DNA from: Nocardia testacea NBRC 100365
Lineage (GTDB): Bacteria; Actinomycetota; Actinomycetes; Mycobacteriales; Mycobacteriaceae
Direction: 5' to 3'
Assembly: GCF_000308775.1 (NCBI RefSeq)
Contig: NZ_BAGJ01000171.1
Span: 1-64,000, forward strand
DNA length: 64,000 nt
The position numbers were made by a program, and so were the translations under genes. Positions within the stretch are counted from its first letter, which is position 1, and each line of letters begins with the position of its first letter. The notes beneath the pieces are model-generated. The model did no database searches. It had not been told where the DNA came from and saw only the letters and a program-made list of their open reading frames with translations. Below, one piece after another: positions 1 to 9,165 of this stretch.

Positions 1-10
1 CGCGGTGTGT

Positions 11-1030
11 TCAGGAGCTCAGTGCGCCCGCCAGCAGTGGCCAGGAGCGGTGCAGATCGTCTTGCCAGTACCCCCACGAATGCGTGCCGGAAGGACGGAG
101 ATCGTAGACGATATCGGTCCGGCCGAGCTCCTGGGTGCGGCGTTGGAGCGCCCGGGTGCAGTAGTCGGCCGCGGCCTCGATTCCGCCGCCGACGAGCAGC
201 TGGTTCCACAGCATCCGCTGGTCACCGTCGAGCCGCGGATCGCCGGCGCTGTCGTATCGCCCGGCCAGCCCGGTGCCGCTGGTGATGTACATCGGGATAT
301 CGGGGAGCCGGTGGGCCTGCAGGTAGGGGTCGTGTTCACGCCACCCCGGGCCGTCGCCCGGGCCCCACATGTTCTCGGGGTCGCCGCCGCCCAGACTCAC
401 CACCAGGGTCACGAACGCTTGCCCCAGCGGGTCACTGGTCATGGCGCATCCGCTGTAGGCGGCCGCGGCACGGTAGAGGTGAGGGGCGCGGATGGTGAGG
501 TCGAGCACCGAGGTCGCGGCCATCGAGATTCCCGCGATCGCGTTGCGGCCCGTGGTCCCGAAAGCGGAATCGAGTACGGGCGGTAGTTCTTCGGTGAGGA
601 AGGTCGCCCACATGTTCCGGCCGTTGTTGCCCAGTTTCGCGGCCAGGCCGGCGTCCTCCTGCTGCCAGTCGGTGTAGTAGCTGAAGGCCCCTTCCGCGGG
701 GATCACCACATTGACGTGTTCGCCGGCAAAGAAATCGGACACGTCGGTCTGCGCGGACCAGGTCGCGGCGTCTTCGCCACCGCCGGCGCCGTTGAGCAGG
801 TAGAGCGTCGGCGCGGGGGTATCGGTATCGGCCGGGCGCAGCACCTGCAGCGGGATATCACGCCGCATAGCGGGTGAGTACACCGTGACCTCGACCGATC
901 GTCCGGCGCCGGGCGCGAGCGAGACGATATGCGCTTCCGGTGTAGCGGCGGCACGCGGTGCCGCACCGAGGACGAGAACGAACAGTATTGCCAGCAGATA
1001 TACCGGCGACGTCCTGCTTCGTGGAATCAT
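11..1030 (-). CDS. Antigen 85-type mycolyltransferase / esterase
   Basis: Predicted secreted alpha/beta-hydrolase of the trehalose mycolyltransferase (Ag85/Myt) family, 339 aa. These enzymes move mycolic acids onto trehalose, arabinogalactan or, in corynebacteria, small proteins, outside the plasma membrane. An N-terminal hydrophobic signal segment (about residues 8-25, ending near APRAAA) is visible. The nucleophile elbow reads GISMAA, like the GxSM of Ag85 proteins, and the C-terminal catalytic His lies in GTHSWGYW. I chose the ATG at 1030 because an in-frame ATG at 1066 lies inside a 12-bp hairpin (1058-1088). The gene follows two tiny peptide genes on the same strand, suggesting enzyme and substrate. 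The family call is firm; the acceptor is unknown. Confidence 0.88.
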   Translation of the reverse strand: MIPRSRTSPVYLLAILFVLVLGAAPRAAATPEAHIVSLAPGAGRSVEVTVYSPAMRRDIPLQVLRPADTDTPAPTLYLLNGAGGGEDAATWSAQTDVSDFFAGEHVNVVIPAEGAFSYYTDWQQEDAGLAAKLGNNGRNMWATFLTEELPPVLDSAFGTTGRNAIAGISMAATSVLDLTIRAPHLYRAAAAYSGCAMTSDPLGQAFVTLVVSLGGGDPENMWGPGDGPGWREHDPYLQAHRLPDIPMYITSGTGLAGRYDSAGDPRLDGDQRMLWNQLLVGGGIEAAADYCTRALQRRTQELGRTDIVYDLRPSGTHSWGYWQDDLHRSWPLLAGALSS

Positions 1031-1057
1031 GAATTCGTACACGTGGCTTTCGAGCAC

Positions 1058-1088
1058 GGGGTCCACCCGTCGCGATCGGGTGGACCCC
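1058..1088 (-). terminator. Intergenic hairpin (attenuator or terminator)
   Basis: A perfect 12-bp inverted repeat (1058-1069 with 1077-1088) has a 7-nt loop. It lies between the 38-aa peptide gene and the mycolyltransferase gene, with no T-run on the minus strand. It may partly end transcription after the peptide genes, giving more peptide than enzyme mRNA, or stabilise the peptide mRNA 3' end. Confidence 0.6.
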
Positions 1089-1105
1089 CTTTTCCGACCG
1101 GCGAT

Positions 1106-1222
1106 CTATTTGCCGGGGGCGGGTGTGCCCCCGCTCAGGGTGATCAGCGCGTTGACGATACTCGTGCCGATACCGCCGGCGCTGGCGGTGCCCATGCCCA
1201 AGATTTCCATGAGAGATCCCAT
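1106..1222 (-). CDS. Small hydrophobic peptide A (38 aa), possible mycomembrane peptide
   Basis: A 38-aa peptide beginning MGSLMEILGMG, rich in Gly, Ser, Thr and aliphatic residues, without a cleavable signal peptide. An AAGGAG ribosome site sits 6 nt before the ATG at 1222. It shares the MGSL start and a glycine/serine-rich hydrophobic body with the next peptide upstream (37 aa), so the two look like paralogs. Short, signal-less, amphipathic peptides of about 45-57 aa (PorA, PorH, ProtX) form mycomembrane channels in Corynebacterium and are O-mycoloylated by a mycolyltransferase. The adjacent mycolyltransferase gene makes a similar role plausible here. That role is an inference; no homology to PorA or PorH is visible by eye. 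Confidence 0.65.
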   Translation of the reverse strand: MGSLMEILGMGTASAGGIGTSIVNALITLSGGTPAPGK

Positions 1223-1298
1223 GTCGTGCTCCTTGCGGTGTTGAATTATCGGAATTCCGAACGGAATTTCGGTAAAAGTGGGTGTATCGTTTGCTGAA

Positions 1299-1412
1299 TC
1301 AGGCAACGCTTCCCTGTAGGGAACCGATGAAAACATCGAGGAGGCCGTCACCTGCGACGGCCGAACCGAGTGCCGGAATCAACGCCATGAGCAGATCGCT
1401 CAACGAACCCAT
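1299..1412 (-). CDS. Small hydrophobic peptide B (37 aa), paralog of peptide A
   Basis: A 37-aa peptide beginning MGSLSDLLMALIPALG and ending GSVA. A GAGGAG ribosome site precedes the ATG at 1412 by about 6 nt, as clear as that of peptide A. It has no signal sequence and no charged tail, and would form one amphipathic or hydrophobic helix with Ser3 and Ser5 near the start. It is the first gene of a co-directional set: peptide B, peptide A, hairpin, mycolyltransferase. Alternatives are a modulin-like surfactant peptide or a type I toxin-like peptide. Two paralogs, strong ribosome sites and the mycolyltransferase next door favour a cell-envelope role. Confidence 0.65.
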   Translation of the reverse strand: MGSLSDLLMALIPALGSAVAGDGLLDVFIGSLQGSVA

Positions 1413-1505
1413 AGTGAACTCCTCGAGAGGGTTGAGACGTCCTCACGGATACGACTTACGCCGGGAAGGACGGCCACGGCCGCGGTGTCCGGCAGTGACC
1501 CAGGC

Positions 1506-1534
1506 AACATAACAAGCGACCAGTTTTCCCGCAA
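1506..1534 (-). promoter_or_regulatory. Putative sigma-70-type promoter for the peptide/mycolyltransferase operon
   Basis: On the minus strand TTGCGG (1529-1534) and TATGTT (1506-1511) are separated by exactly 17 nt, about 95 nt upstream of peptide B. It is the best promoter match in this AT-richer stretch. Confidence 0.4.
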
Positions 1535-1990
1535 CGAATTCCTCTGAATTCGAGTTACAGAAGGCTGGCAATCAATTGGCAATCACTCGCGATGCGCTGC
1601 GAACCCCACCGGGCACCCGACGAGTGATACGCGACGGGGCCGGCCGCCCGGTGAGGGGGTTGCCGAATGCGCGGTGCGGACACGAGGAACCGGCATCGCC
1701 GAGCACAGGAGTCCGCGGGTGTCTGGGCCGGATACCCCACCGGAATCACCGACACCGCGCCCTCCTATCGCCCGACCCGGCTCACCCACCGGCTGCGCGC
1801 TCCGGCTGCGCGCTCCGGTTGCGGCACGCGAGGCGGATCGGATCACGAGCCCCCGCCGGGTATCGACGGGAACGCCACCCGCACGCGAGGAGGCCCGGCA
1901 CACCGGCAGACGACGGGATGCCCGGCGCGAAAGCCCATCCACGACGCGGCGGCCGGCCGCACCGGGGAGCGAGAGCCGGGAAACGAAAAG
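1535..1990. other. Non-coding stretch
   Basis: No convincing gene. Open frames on both strands have Arg/Pro-rich shadow composition and no ribosome sites. A short tandem repeat of about 13 bp (ggctgcgcgctcc) occurs near 1791-1816. Confidence 0.5.
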
Positions 1991-2047
1991 GCGCTGATAT
2001 GGCGATGGCTCGGACCCTATCGGTCCGAGCCATCGACGTATCAGCGC
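1991..2047 (-). terminator. Strong intrinsic terminator
   Basis: A long near-perfect inverted repeat (1991-2016 against 2022-2047, small internal bulge, loop of about 5 nt) lies just after the stop codon at 2064. On the minus strand it is followed by CTTTTCGTTT, a reasonable U-tract. It should terminate the NTF2-like gene. Confidence 0.85.
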
Positions 2048-2063
2048 ACTGTGTGCGCGGGGC

Positions 2064-2447
2064 TCAGGCGAACACCTCGGTGAGATCACCGTAGAGCCGC
2101 TGCTCGGTGCACTGGGTGTCCGCGTCGAAGCTGGCGTACACGGCGCCGGGAATATCGAGTTCCTTACCGTTCTTCAGCCAGTAGTGGATGCGGATCTCGA
2201 AGGTGACCTCGGCCGTGCCGTCCGCGGCGGTCTGCGGCTCCATCCAGTGGAAGATGGTGTGCCGGATCTTGGTGGTCTGGTCGAGCACGTACTGGATGGA
2301 CGCGGCGGCGGCTTCCCGGCCGGTCACGGGTTCGGCATTGGCGAAGGTCAGCTTCACGTCGTCGGTCATCAACTGCACGGCGTCGGCCAACCGGCCGGAG
2401 TCGATGTGCTCGTAGTAGTCCTCCACGGCCTTCCGGACGGACGTCAT
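2064..2447 (-). CDS. SnoaL/NTF2-like protein
   Basis: A 127-aa single-domain protein of the NTF2-like (SnoaL/ketosteroid-isomerase-like) fold. The start motif VEDYYEHIDSGRL is followed by the DDVKLTFANAEPVTGREA segment and alternating beta strands (TAEVTFEIRIHYWL). These proteins are small cones that bind hydrophobic ligands; some are isomerases, cyclases or hydrolases, and many have no known substrate. The start at 2447 has an AAGGAG site 8 nt upstream; an extension to 2507 is unlikely. The gene is monocistronic and closed by the terminator at 1991-2047. Confidence 0.8.
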   Translation of the reverse strand: MTSVRKAVEDYYEHIDSGRLADAVQLMTDDVKLTFANAEPVTGREAAAASIQYVLDQTTKIRHTIFHWMEPQTAADGTAEVTFEIRIHYWLKNGKELDIPGAVYASFDADTQCTEQRLYGDLTEVFA

Positions 2448-2612
2448 CAACGCACTCCTTGCTGAGTTTCCCGAAAAGGGAACGGTTTTCGATTGCTGCG
2501 AGCACACAGTAGTGGAAGTTCACGCCCTCCGCCGGGGATCGCGAGGAGCGGTAGTTCACGGTCCGGCAACGGTTTTCGGGGTCGGCGGCGTGGAGTCCGC
2601 CAGCCCCTGGGA

Positions 2613-3734
2613 TCACTGCGCCTCGGCCGGTGCCCGCAGCGAGCCGGGTACGGCGGCCCGGATCGCCGCGGCTTCGTGATCCAGCAGGACATCGCCACCC
2701 TGCGTGCCGACGATCGGACTGTACGGGTCCGGCTCGTAGGGATCGCCGAGCAGTTCGCGCAGTACCGCCAGCCCGCAGAACGGCACATAGTGCGGGCTGT
2801 AACCACCCTCCTGGACGAAGGCGATCCGCCCCGCGCAGAGTTCGGCCGCCACATCGAGTACGCGCCGGGTGAGCTGGGCGAATCCGGCGCTGGTGACCAT
2901 CTGGCGGGCCAGCGGATCCATCATGCTCGCGTCGAAACCGGAAGCCACGAGGATCAGCTCGGGCCGGAACTCCCGCAATGCCGGCAGTACGACCTGGTCC
3001 ATCGCGTGTACATAGGCGGCGTCACCGCTTGCCGGCGGGAGCGGGATATTGATCGAGAAGCCCTCGCCCGCGCCCGTGCCCCGTTCCTCCAGGTAGCCGG
3101 AATTCGGCGGGAAGCACAGGTGCTGATGCAGCGAAATGGTGAGCACCGACGGATCGCTGTACCAGATCTCCTGGGTGCCGTTGCCGTGGTGCACATCCCA
3201 GTCCACCACCGCCACCCGCTCCAGGCCGAGGACGTCCTTGGCGTAGGCGGCGGCTATGGAGATATTGTTGAAAATACAGAACCCCATCCCACCGGCCCGG
3301 TACGCATGATGTCCCGGCGGGTTGACCAGCGCATATCCGGTATCGATGGTCCGGGAGACCACCTGATCCACGAGCTGGATCGCACCACCGGCGGACAGCG
3401 CCGCGATCTCGTAACCACCGCGGCCGAACGGCGAACAGCCGTCGCCGGCGTCGCCGCCCTTCGGCTGGAGGCTCTCTTCCTTGATCCGGGCCAGATGTTC
3501 GGCGGTATGGACGCGGAGGATATCCGCTTCGGTGGCCGGGACGGCCCGCACCGGCTGCAACCGGTCGAGCAACCCGGAGACGGCGACCAGTTCATGGAAC
3601 CGCCGTTTGGTATCGGGGTGGGCCAGATGGTGACCTATCGGCTGGAGTCCGGTGGTCGCATCGGCGGGGAACAGACTCCCCGAACCGGTGTCGGCCCATC
3701 CGTAGACCGTGTTCCAGACATATCCGATTGTCAT
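2613..3734 (-). CDS. Class II histone deacetylase-like amidohydrolase
   Basis: 373-aa zinc amidohydrolase of the arginase/deacetylase fold (HDAC/AcuC/acetylpolyamine amidohydrolase superfamily). Visible motifs are PPGHHAY (about residues 139-145), DWDVHHGNGT (178-187) and GFDAS (266-270). Zinc ligands would be Asp180, His182 and Asp268, with the His142/His143 pair as general acid/base. EGGY near the C-terminal third carries the usual active-site Gly-Gly-Tyr. Bacterial members deacetylate small amines, polyamines or lysines. The ATG at 3734 has AAGGAG 8 nt upstream. It appears to be a single-gene unit. The exact substrate cannot be read from the sequence. Confidence 0.9.
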   Translation of the reverse strand: MTIGYVWNTVYGWADTGSGSLFPADATTGLQPIGHHLAHPDTKRRFHELVAVSGLLDRLQPVRAVPATEADILRVHTAEHLARIKEESLQPKGGDAGDGCSPFGRGGYEIAALSAGGAIQLVDQVVSRTIDTGYALVNPPGHHAYRAGGMGFCIFNNISIAAAYAKDVLGLERVAVVDWDVHHGNGTQEIWYSDPSVLTISLHQHLCFPPNSGYLEERGTGAGEGFSINIPLPPASGDAAYVHAMDQVVLPALREFRPELILVASGFDASMMDPLARQMVTSAGFAQLTRRVLDVAAELCAGRIAFVQEGGYSPHYVPFCGLAVLRELLGDPYEPDPYSPIVGTQGGDVLLDHEAAAIRAAVPGSLRAPAEAQ

Positions 3735-4108
3735 GGTCGAGCTCCTTGGTGTCCCACTACCCGTTCCCACGGGCGCCGGACGGCAAAACCGCGCGCAATC
3801 GATCGACAGCGCCAGCTCATCGAGCCACAACCGGTCTCCGGCCGCAACCGGAACGCGATACCCGCGGCCGCCGGACCCTGCCGCGGGCGGTCCACCCGCG
3901 CGACCCGCGAGCACGAATCCGATCGGTACCCACCACTACGCAGTCGAGGCCGGCCGACGACGGCGGCCTGCACGTTCCCATACTCGGGATGATTCGGGAC
4001 AACCGCGGGCGGCGACGCTGCTATCTTGTGGCTCCTATGCGTCGCGATCAATCGAGAGGGCCGTCTCGGCCGCCGATCCGACATCGACTCCGTAGCAGGC
4101 TGTAGACG
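3735..4108. other. Intergenic region between divergent genes
   Basis: 374 bp separate the amidohydrolase (minus) from the DUF1023 gene (plus). No gene, hairpin or clear operator was recognised. Confidence 0.4.
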
Positions 4109-5608
4109 GTGGGTTCGCTTCCCGCATCCCTACAGGCCGCAGGCCGCGCAATCGACATCGCGTTGCGCGAGGCTGCTCGGAAGAGTCGGGCAACGTATCG
4201 CACGACCGGTGTGGGGTTGCGATCCGCGGCCGGTCGGCTACGAGATGTCAATGGCCGGTCGGCACTGAAGATCGGCGCCCTGGCTGCCGCGACCGGCACA
4301 GGTCTTGTCGTCCTTCACGGTGATGAGAAGCAGGAGTACGCAGTACCGCCTCGTAAAGGAACCGCCGAGGACGCGAAACGGATCAACAAGTGGTGGAACT
4401 CGCTCTCTGCCGCTGAGCAGGAGGAGCTTCTGGACAAGGAACCCGGGCGAATCGGCAATCTGAACGGCATCCCGGTAGCGGTCCGCAGCGAGGCGAACAA
4501 ACGGGTCATGAATGCCGATATCCAGCGGGTGGAACGAATTGCCGAGGCCGAGGGCGTATCGGCCGAAGCGATCGAGAAGGATCCGGAGAAGTACGGCCTG
4601 ACAGCCGACGGCATCACGCGCTACCACAACGCGAAGAACGTCAGATCGGGACTGCGGGCCTACGAAGGCCCGAACGAGGCCGACGGCGGCGGGTATCCCA
4701 CCGCCCCGTACGAGACCTACCTGTACGCGTACCAGCCGCTCGCATTCGGCGGAAAAGGCAGGGCCGCGATCAGTATCGGCAATCCGGACACGGCAGCCAA
4801 TACTGCGGTGGTCGTGCCGGGGGCGAGCCAGAGCGTGCGAGCCAGCGACGCATCGGACAAGGGCTACTTCGACGTCCAGCGCGACCAAGCACTGAACCTT
4901 TATACCCAGTCCAACAGTGCCGACCCGGACAATCCCACGGCGGTGGTCGCCTGGATGGGCTACGACGACCCGGCCGACGGATTGCGGGCGGTGCTGGAGG
5001 GCGACCCGACCGCCGAACGCGAGGGCGGCAATCTGCTGGCCGAAGATGTCGATGGACTACGCGCGACACATCAGGGACCCCGTGCCCATCTGACCGCGGT
5101 GGGATACTCGGCCGGCGCCATGGTCGTGTCGGACTCAGCGGCAGCGAGTCGATTGCAGGCCGACGATGTTGTGCTGCTCGGGCCGATCAATGCCGATCAG
5201 GCGCGGAGTGTATCCGATTTCCACCTGGGTGATCGCGGAAACGTGTACGTCGGGCAAGCGTCCAACGACCTGAATTCCTATGGGGGGCATTTGATTTCGA
5301 ATGCCGTTTCGGGTGGTTCCAATCCCCTCGACCCTGATTTCGGAGCGACGCGCATCAAAGCGGAAGCACCGGAGACCGCGCTGTACTCCTCGCCGATCGG
5401 CTACAGCGGCCAAGCCCACCTGCACTACTTCACCGCCGGCAGTGAGTCGCTGTATGCCACGGCGTTGATCGCGTCCGGTAATGCCGACCGCCTGGGACCC
5501 GAGGGAATGAAGGCCGATCGGATCGATGAGCGCCCATTCTGGCCGGACGACGATCCCGAAGCAGACCGGTCGGGCGTGCGAGACGATCACTATCACTCGC
5601 CCGAGTAG
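4109..5608 (+). CDS. DUF1023-type alpha/beta hydrolase, possible effector
   Basis: 499 aa from a GTG start at 4109. The C-terminal half (about 200-480) is an alpha/beta hydrolase of the actinobacterial DUF1023 type. The strand AVVAWMGYDDP is followed by the nucleophile elbow GYSAG with Ser334, and a late His (GQAHLHYF) could close the triad. The N-terminal part is different: an amphipathic helix (VGSLPASLQAAGRAIDIALR), then a hydrophobic stretch (LKIGALAAATGTGLVVLH, near 55-72) and a Glu/Lys-rich coiled region. There is no signal peptide. DUF1023 proteins are often lipase-like and occur in secreted or polymorphic-toxin contexts. I infer a possible exported effector; a housekeeping esterase is the alternative. 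No obvious immunity gene lies downstream. Confidence 0.8.
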   Translation: MGSLPASLQAAGRAIDIALREAARKSRATYRTTGVGLRSAAGRLRDVNGRSALKIGALAAATGTGLVVLHGDEKQEYAVPPRKGTAEDAKRINKWWNSLSAAEQEELLDKEPGRIGNLNGIPVAVRSEANKRVMNADIQRVERIAEAEGVSAEAIEKDPEKYGLTADGITRYHNAKNVRSGLRAYEGPNEADGGGYPTAPYETYLYAYQPLAFGGKGRAAISIGNPDTAANTAVVVPGASQSVRASDASDKGYFDVQRDQALNLYTQSNSADPDNPTAVVAWMGYDDPADGLRAVLEGDPTAEREGGNLLAEDVDGLRATHQGPRAHLTAVGYSAGAMVVSDSAAASRLQADDVVLLGPINADQARSVSDFHLGDRGNVYVGQASNDLNSYGGHLISNAVSGGSNPLDPDFGATRIKAEAPETALYSSPIGYSGQAHLHYFTAGSESLYATALIASGNADRLGPEGMKADRIDERPFWPDDDPEADRSGVRDDHYHSPE

Positions 5609-6097
5609 CCGCGCGCCCGCCTGGACCCGCCGCGAAACCATCCCATCCACACGGAACGACGGATCGGCGCCTGGGCGAACCACCGGGTTCTCGGTCCGTG
5701 CCGGTCGTCGCCCCGGCGCGGCCGAACCGCACTGTCTTCGTACGTCCGACAGCGGGGCGGCGGCCGAGTATCTCGGATTTACCGGCCGCCGCCCCGGTAG
5801 CTATCGACGAGACGGGCGGCGCAAACTCATCGGTACCGCCAGAATTCTTTCGAAAAGGCCCGGTGGCCGCGCCCGAGCCCCGCGTACAGCGTCGCCGAAG
5901 CGGGTATCGCACGTCGCGAAACACCGGACGAGCGTCCTCGGCACGCGGGTATCGGCGAGTAGGCACGGCCTCTTCGGACGCACTCGCCGACCCGACCGGC
6001 CTGCCACGGACCGCCCGCGGCTCCCCGTAGGGTCCGGAGTGCTCGATCCGCACGCGTACCACTTCCCACCCGTTCACCGAGAGAGAAGGGGTTACAC
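5609..6097. other. Non-coding stretch
   Basis: 489 bp. Open frames of up to about 110 codons exist on the plus strand but have Arg/Pro-biased composition and no ribosome site. Only the GAAGGGG site just before 6098 is recognisable. Confidence 0.45.
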
Positions 6098-6529
6098 ATG
6101 TCGATCCGCACCACCGCCGCCGCTGCGCTCGCCGCATTGGCCGTCCCCACCGCGGTCGCTCTCGCGGCTCCGGCGGCCACGGCCCAGCCCGCCGAGGGAG
6201 CCGTGGACCAGCAGGACAGTCAACCGGGACTCTTGGGTCTGCCGGGCCTGGTCGACCTCCTGGCCGGCCTCGGCCTGCAACTCCCGGGAGGCGAGGAAGG
6301 CGAGCAGGAACCCGGCGACGACCGACAGCTCCCGGGCGGTATCGACCAACAGGCACCCGGCGACACCGATCAACAGAGCCCCGGCGGCGCCGACCAGCAG
6401 ACACCCGGCGGCGTCGACCAACAGGCACCCGGCGACACCGATCAACAGGCACCCGGCGGAATCGACCAGCAGCAGGCGCCCGCCATCGATCAGCAGGGCG
6501 CCGCGCAGTACTACGGCCCCGCGGCGTAG
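6098..6529 (+). CDS. Secreted protein with octapeptide PGx(D/T)DQQ repeats
   Basis: 143 aa. A clear Sec signal peptide (MSIRTTAAAALAALAVPTAV, cleavage after about AAPAATA) is followed by a short hydrophobic Leu/Gly segment (LLGLPGLVDLLAGLG). Then about seven repeats of eight residues follow (PGGIDQQA, PGDTDQQS, PGGADQQT, PGGVDQQA and variants), and the protein ends in QYYGPAA. The repeats have low complexity and are acidic and Gln-rich, so an exposed wall-associated or disordered linker is likely. A GAAGGGG ribosome site precedes the ATG. Repeat number is likely variable between strains. The function is unknown. Confidence 0.75.
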   Translation: MSIRTTAAAALAALAVPTAVALAAPAATAQPAEGAVDQQDSQPGLLGLPGLVDLLAGLGLQLPGGEEGEQEPGDDRQLPGGIDQQAPGDTDQQSPGGADQQTPGGVDQQAPGDTDQQAPGGIDQQQAPAIDQQGAAQYYGPAA

Positions 6530-6558
6530 CGCCGGAAGCGGGATCGGTTCATCAGCCG

Positions 6559-6590
6559 CCGCCGGGCGGGCGCGGGGCCTCGCCCGGCGG
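6559..6590. terminator. Candidate hairpin after the repeat protein
   Basis: A 10-bp GC-rich inverted repeat (6559-6568 with 6581-6590, 12-nt loop) starts 30 bp after the stop at 6529, between convergent genes. No U-tract is present. Confidence 0.4.
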
Positions 6591-6769
6591 GCAGTACTCG
6601 CCCCGACGAACCCGCGCGAGCGTGAACGATATCGACGAGGAAAGGGCCTCGCTCGTCTGTGCATACGGAATACGGGCTCGCCCGTCCGTGCCGCGCCACA
6701 CCGACTACTCGGCCACGACCGCCGACGAGCCGCGCGCCGGATCAACCGACCGGCGCCGACCTTCCGCGA

Positions 6770-7267
6770 TCAGGTCGGTGAACCCGCTGCCGCACCCGTC
6801 GCCAGGTCCGCGCCCCAACGCTCCACGGCCGCATCGAGGTCCAGGCGGCGGGGCCGCATATCCTCGGTATCGGGCCAGTCGGCGCGGGGGACCCGCCACA
6901 TCACCTCGAACTCGTTGCCGTCCGGATCTTTCGCGTAGAACGATTTGGACATCAGGTGGTCCGAGGCGCCGACCAGCGCGTCCCGGGAGCGCAGGCGGCG
7001 CCCGGCCTCGGCGAGTTCGCCGAGGGTGCCCACCTCCCAGGCGAGGTGATAGAGGCCGACGCTGCCGGACTGCGGGCCCAGGGCACGGTCACCGAGCGCG
7101 AAGAGCCCCAGGTCGTGGTCGTTCTCGGTATCCGGTGCCCGCAGGAAGGCGGCCCGGCCGGGGATGAGGTGGGCGACGACGAATTGCAGGGTGGCGGTGT
7201 AGAAATCGACGGCGCGGTCCACATCGCGGATGTAGAGGACGGCGTGGTTGAGCCTGCGTACGGGCAT
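6770..7267 (-). CDS. VOC-family dioxygenase/glyoxalase-like protein
   Basis: 165 aa. One vicinal-oxygen-chelate module: LNHAVLYIRDVDRAVDFY at the N-terminus (first metal His), YHLAWEV in the middle (second His) and KDPDGNEFEVMW at the end (Glu ligand). This matches catechol 2,3-dioxygenase/glyoxalase I-like proteins that bind a divalent metal. A roughly 30-aa tail rich in Ala, Asp and Gly follows. It is 29 bp downstream of the NmrA-type gene on the same strand, so the two may be co-transcribed. The substrate is unknown. Confidence 0.85.
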   Translation of the reverse strand: MPVRRLNHAVLYIRDVDRAVDFYTATLQFVVAHLIPGRAAFLRAPDTENDHDLGLFALGDRALGPQSGSVGLYHLAWEVGTLGELAEAGRRLRSRDALVGASDHLMSKSFYAKDPDGNEFEVMWRVPRADWPDTEDMRPRRLDLDAAVERWGADLATGAAAGSPT

Positions 7268-7296
7268 GGCGGACCCTTCTGTGCTTATCGCCGGAG

Positions 7297-8154
<858 letters not shown>

Positions 8155-8207
8155 GACGAGCTCCTTCTGGATGGCTACACGGATCCGCCCACCAAAGTAC
8201 ACGGTGA

Positions 8208-8227
8208 AATAGTTAGCGCAAACTATT
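8208..8227. promoter_or_regulatory. Inverted repeat, likely HxlR operator
   Basis: AATAGTT (8208-8214) and AACTATT (8221-8227) form a perfect 7-bp inverted repeat with a 6-nt spacer. It lies between the divergent reductase and HxlR genes and is AT-rich against a GC-rich background. Confidence 0.65.
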
Positions 8228-8259
8228 GGTAAGTGCTCTCCGGTGGTTACCATGGCGGC

Positions 8260-8676
8260 ATGGACGTAGCGGACCACTCCCCCTCGGAAACCTCGACCGC
8301 GGCGTTGCCCTTCGATGTCTTCGCCCGGGCGTGCCCGTCGCGGCCGGTGCTCGAGCACCTCACCGGACGGTGGGGCACCCTGGTCCTGGCCGGGCTGGCC
8401 GACGGCCCACTCCGCTTCGGTGACCTGCGCCGCCGGATCGACGGCGTGAGCGAGAAAATGCTCGCCCAGACGCTGCAACAGCTGGAACGCGACGGTTTCG
8501 TCCACCGCGAGGTACGACGCGCCATCCCACCCCATGTGGAATACAGCCTCACCGGGCTGGGCGCCGAGACCGCGCCGCGGTTGCTCGACCTCATCGGTTT
8601 CCTCGAAGCACGCATGCCCGAGGTACTCGAGGCGCAACGACGCCACACCGAGTCGCGCACCGACCCCGCTCCCTGA
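8260..8676 (+). CDS. HxlR-family winged-helix regulator
   Basis: 138 aa from the ATG at 8260 (a GTG at 8233 would add nine residues). The winged helix is typical of HxlR/MarR-like proteins: RPVLEHLTGRWGTLVLAGL, then RFGDLRRRIDGVSEKMLAQT (recognition helix), then a wing (VHREV). The Cys in FARACPSRPV near the N-terminus is where quinone- or electrophile-sensing members such as YodB and QorR carry their reactive cysteine. It probably represses the divergent NmrA-type reductase through the repeat at 8208-8227. Confidence 0.88.
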   Translation: MDVADHSPSETSTAALPFDVFARACPSRPVLEHLTGRWGTLVLAGLADGPLRFGDLRRRIDGVSEKMLAQTLQQLERDGFVHREVRRAIPPHVEYSLTGLGAETAPRLLDLIGFLEARMPEVLEAQRRHTESRTDPAP

Positions 8677-8948
8677 TCGGCGTCACCACGGCGCCACCGC
8701 CGGACCGGTCACGGCCGGAAGACCTTGCACCGAGCGGACTGCGGTCTTCGAATGCCCGCCCGTGCGCGGGGCACATACGGTGAAGCACCTTCTGGAGTCG
8801 GGCGCGCCGCGCGACACGCTGCCTCGCGGTCCCCGGCCGGACCAGTTCGGGTAGATGGTGCCATCCCCGCAGGCCCCGGCAGGCTGTTCGCAGTACAAAC
8901 CGGCAGTACCGCGAACCCTCCCGTTTCCGGGCTACCGCAGCGGCGGAC

Positions 8949-9165
8949 TCACGGAGCGACAGACGCGCGCAGCGTTCCTCGTGGCGGAGGCTTCAGGACC
9001 GTGGTGATGGCATCCAGCCCCACCGGCTCGGCGATCAGATCCCGCCAGGGCAGGGCATCCACGGTGGCAGTGAGGAATTCGACCGCGCGGGTGAGGTGCC
9101 GGGGTTCGTAGTTGTGCACACCGGTGACGGTGAGCCAGCCGCGGACCACGGCTTCGGGGTCGAGG
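8949..9165 (-). pseudogene. 3' fragment of a zinc-binding alcohol dehydrogenase (phosphonate-catabolism type)
   Basis: The minus strand encodes only the last roughly 72 residues of a medium-chain zinc dehydrogenase: LDPEAVVRGW, then VTGVHNYEPRHL, then a C-terminal helix region ending RGTLRASVAP before the stop at 8949. The GVHNYxPxHL segment is typical of the dehydrogenases associated with phosphonate use. The catalytic and NAD-binding domains are missing and no start is present. It adjoins a decapitated GntR gene on the other strand. Confidence 0.7.

Noticed and set aside
1535..1990. Coding genes in the overlapping frames near 1.6-2.1 kb
   Set aside because: Frames on both strands are Arg/Pro-rich without ribosome sites, and they run across the terminator hairpin at 1991-2047.
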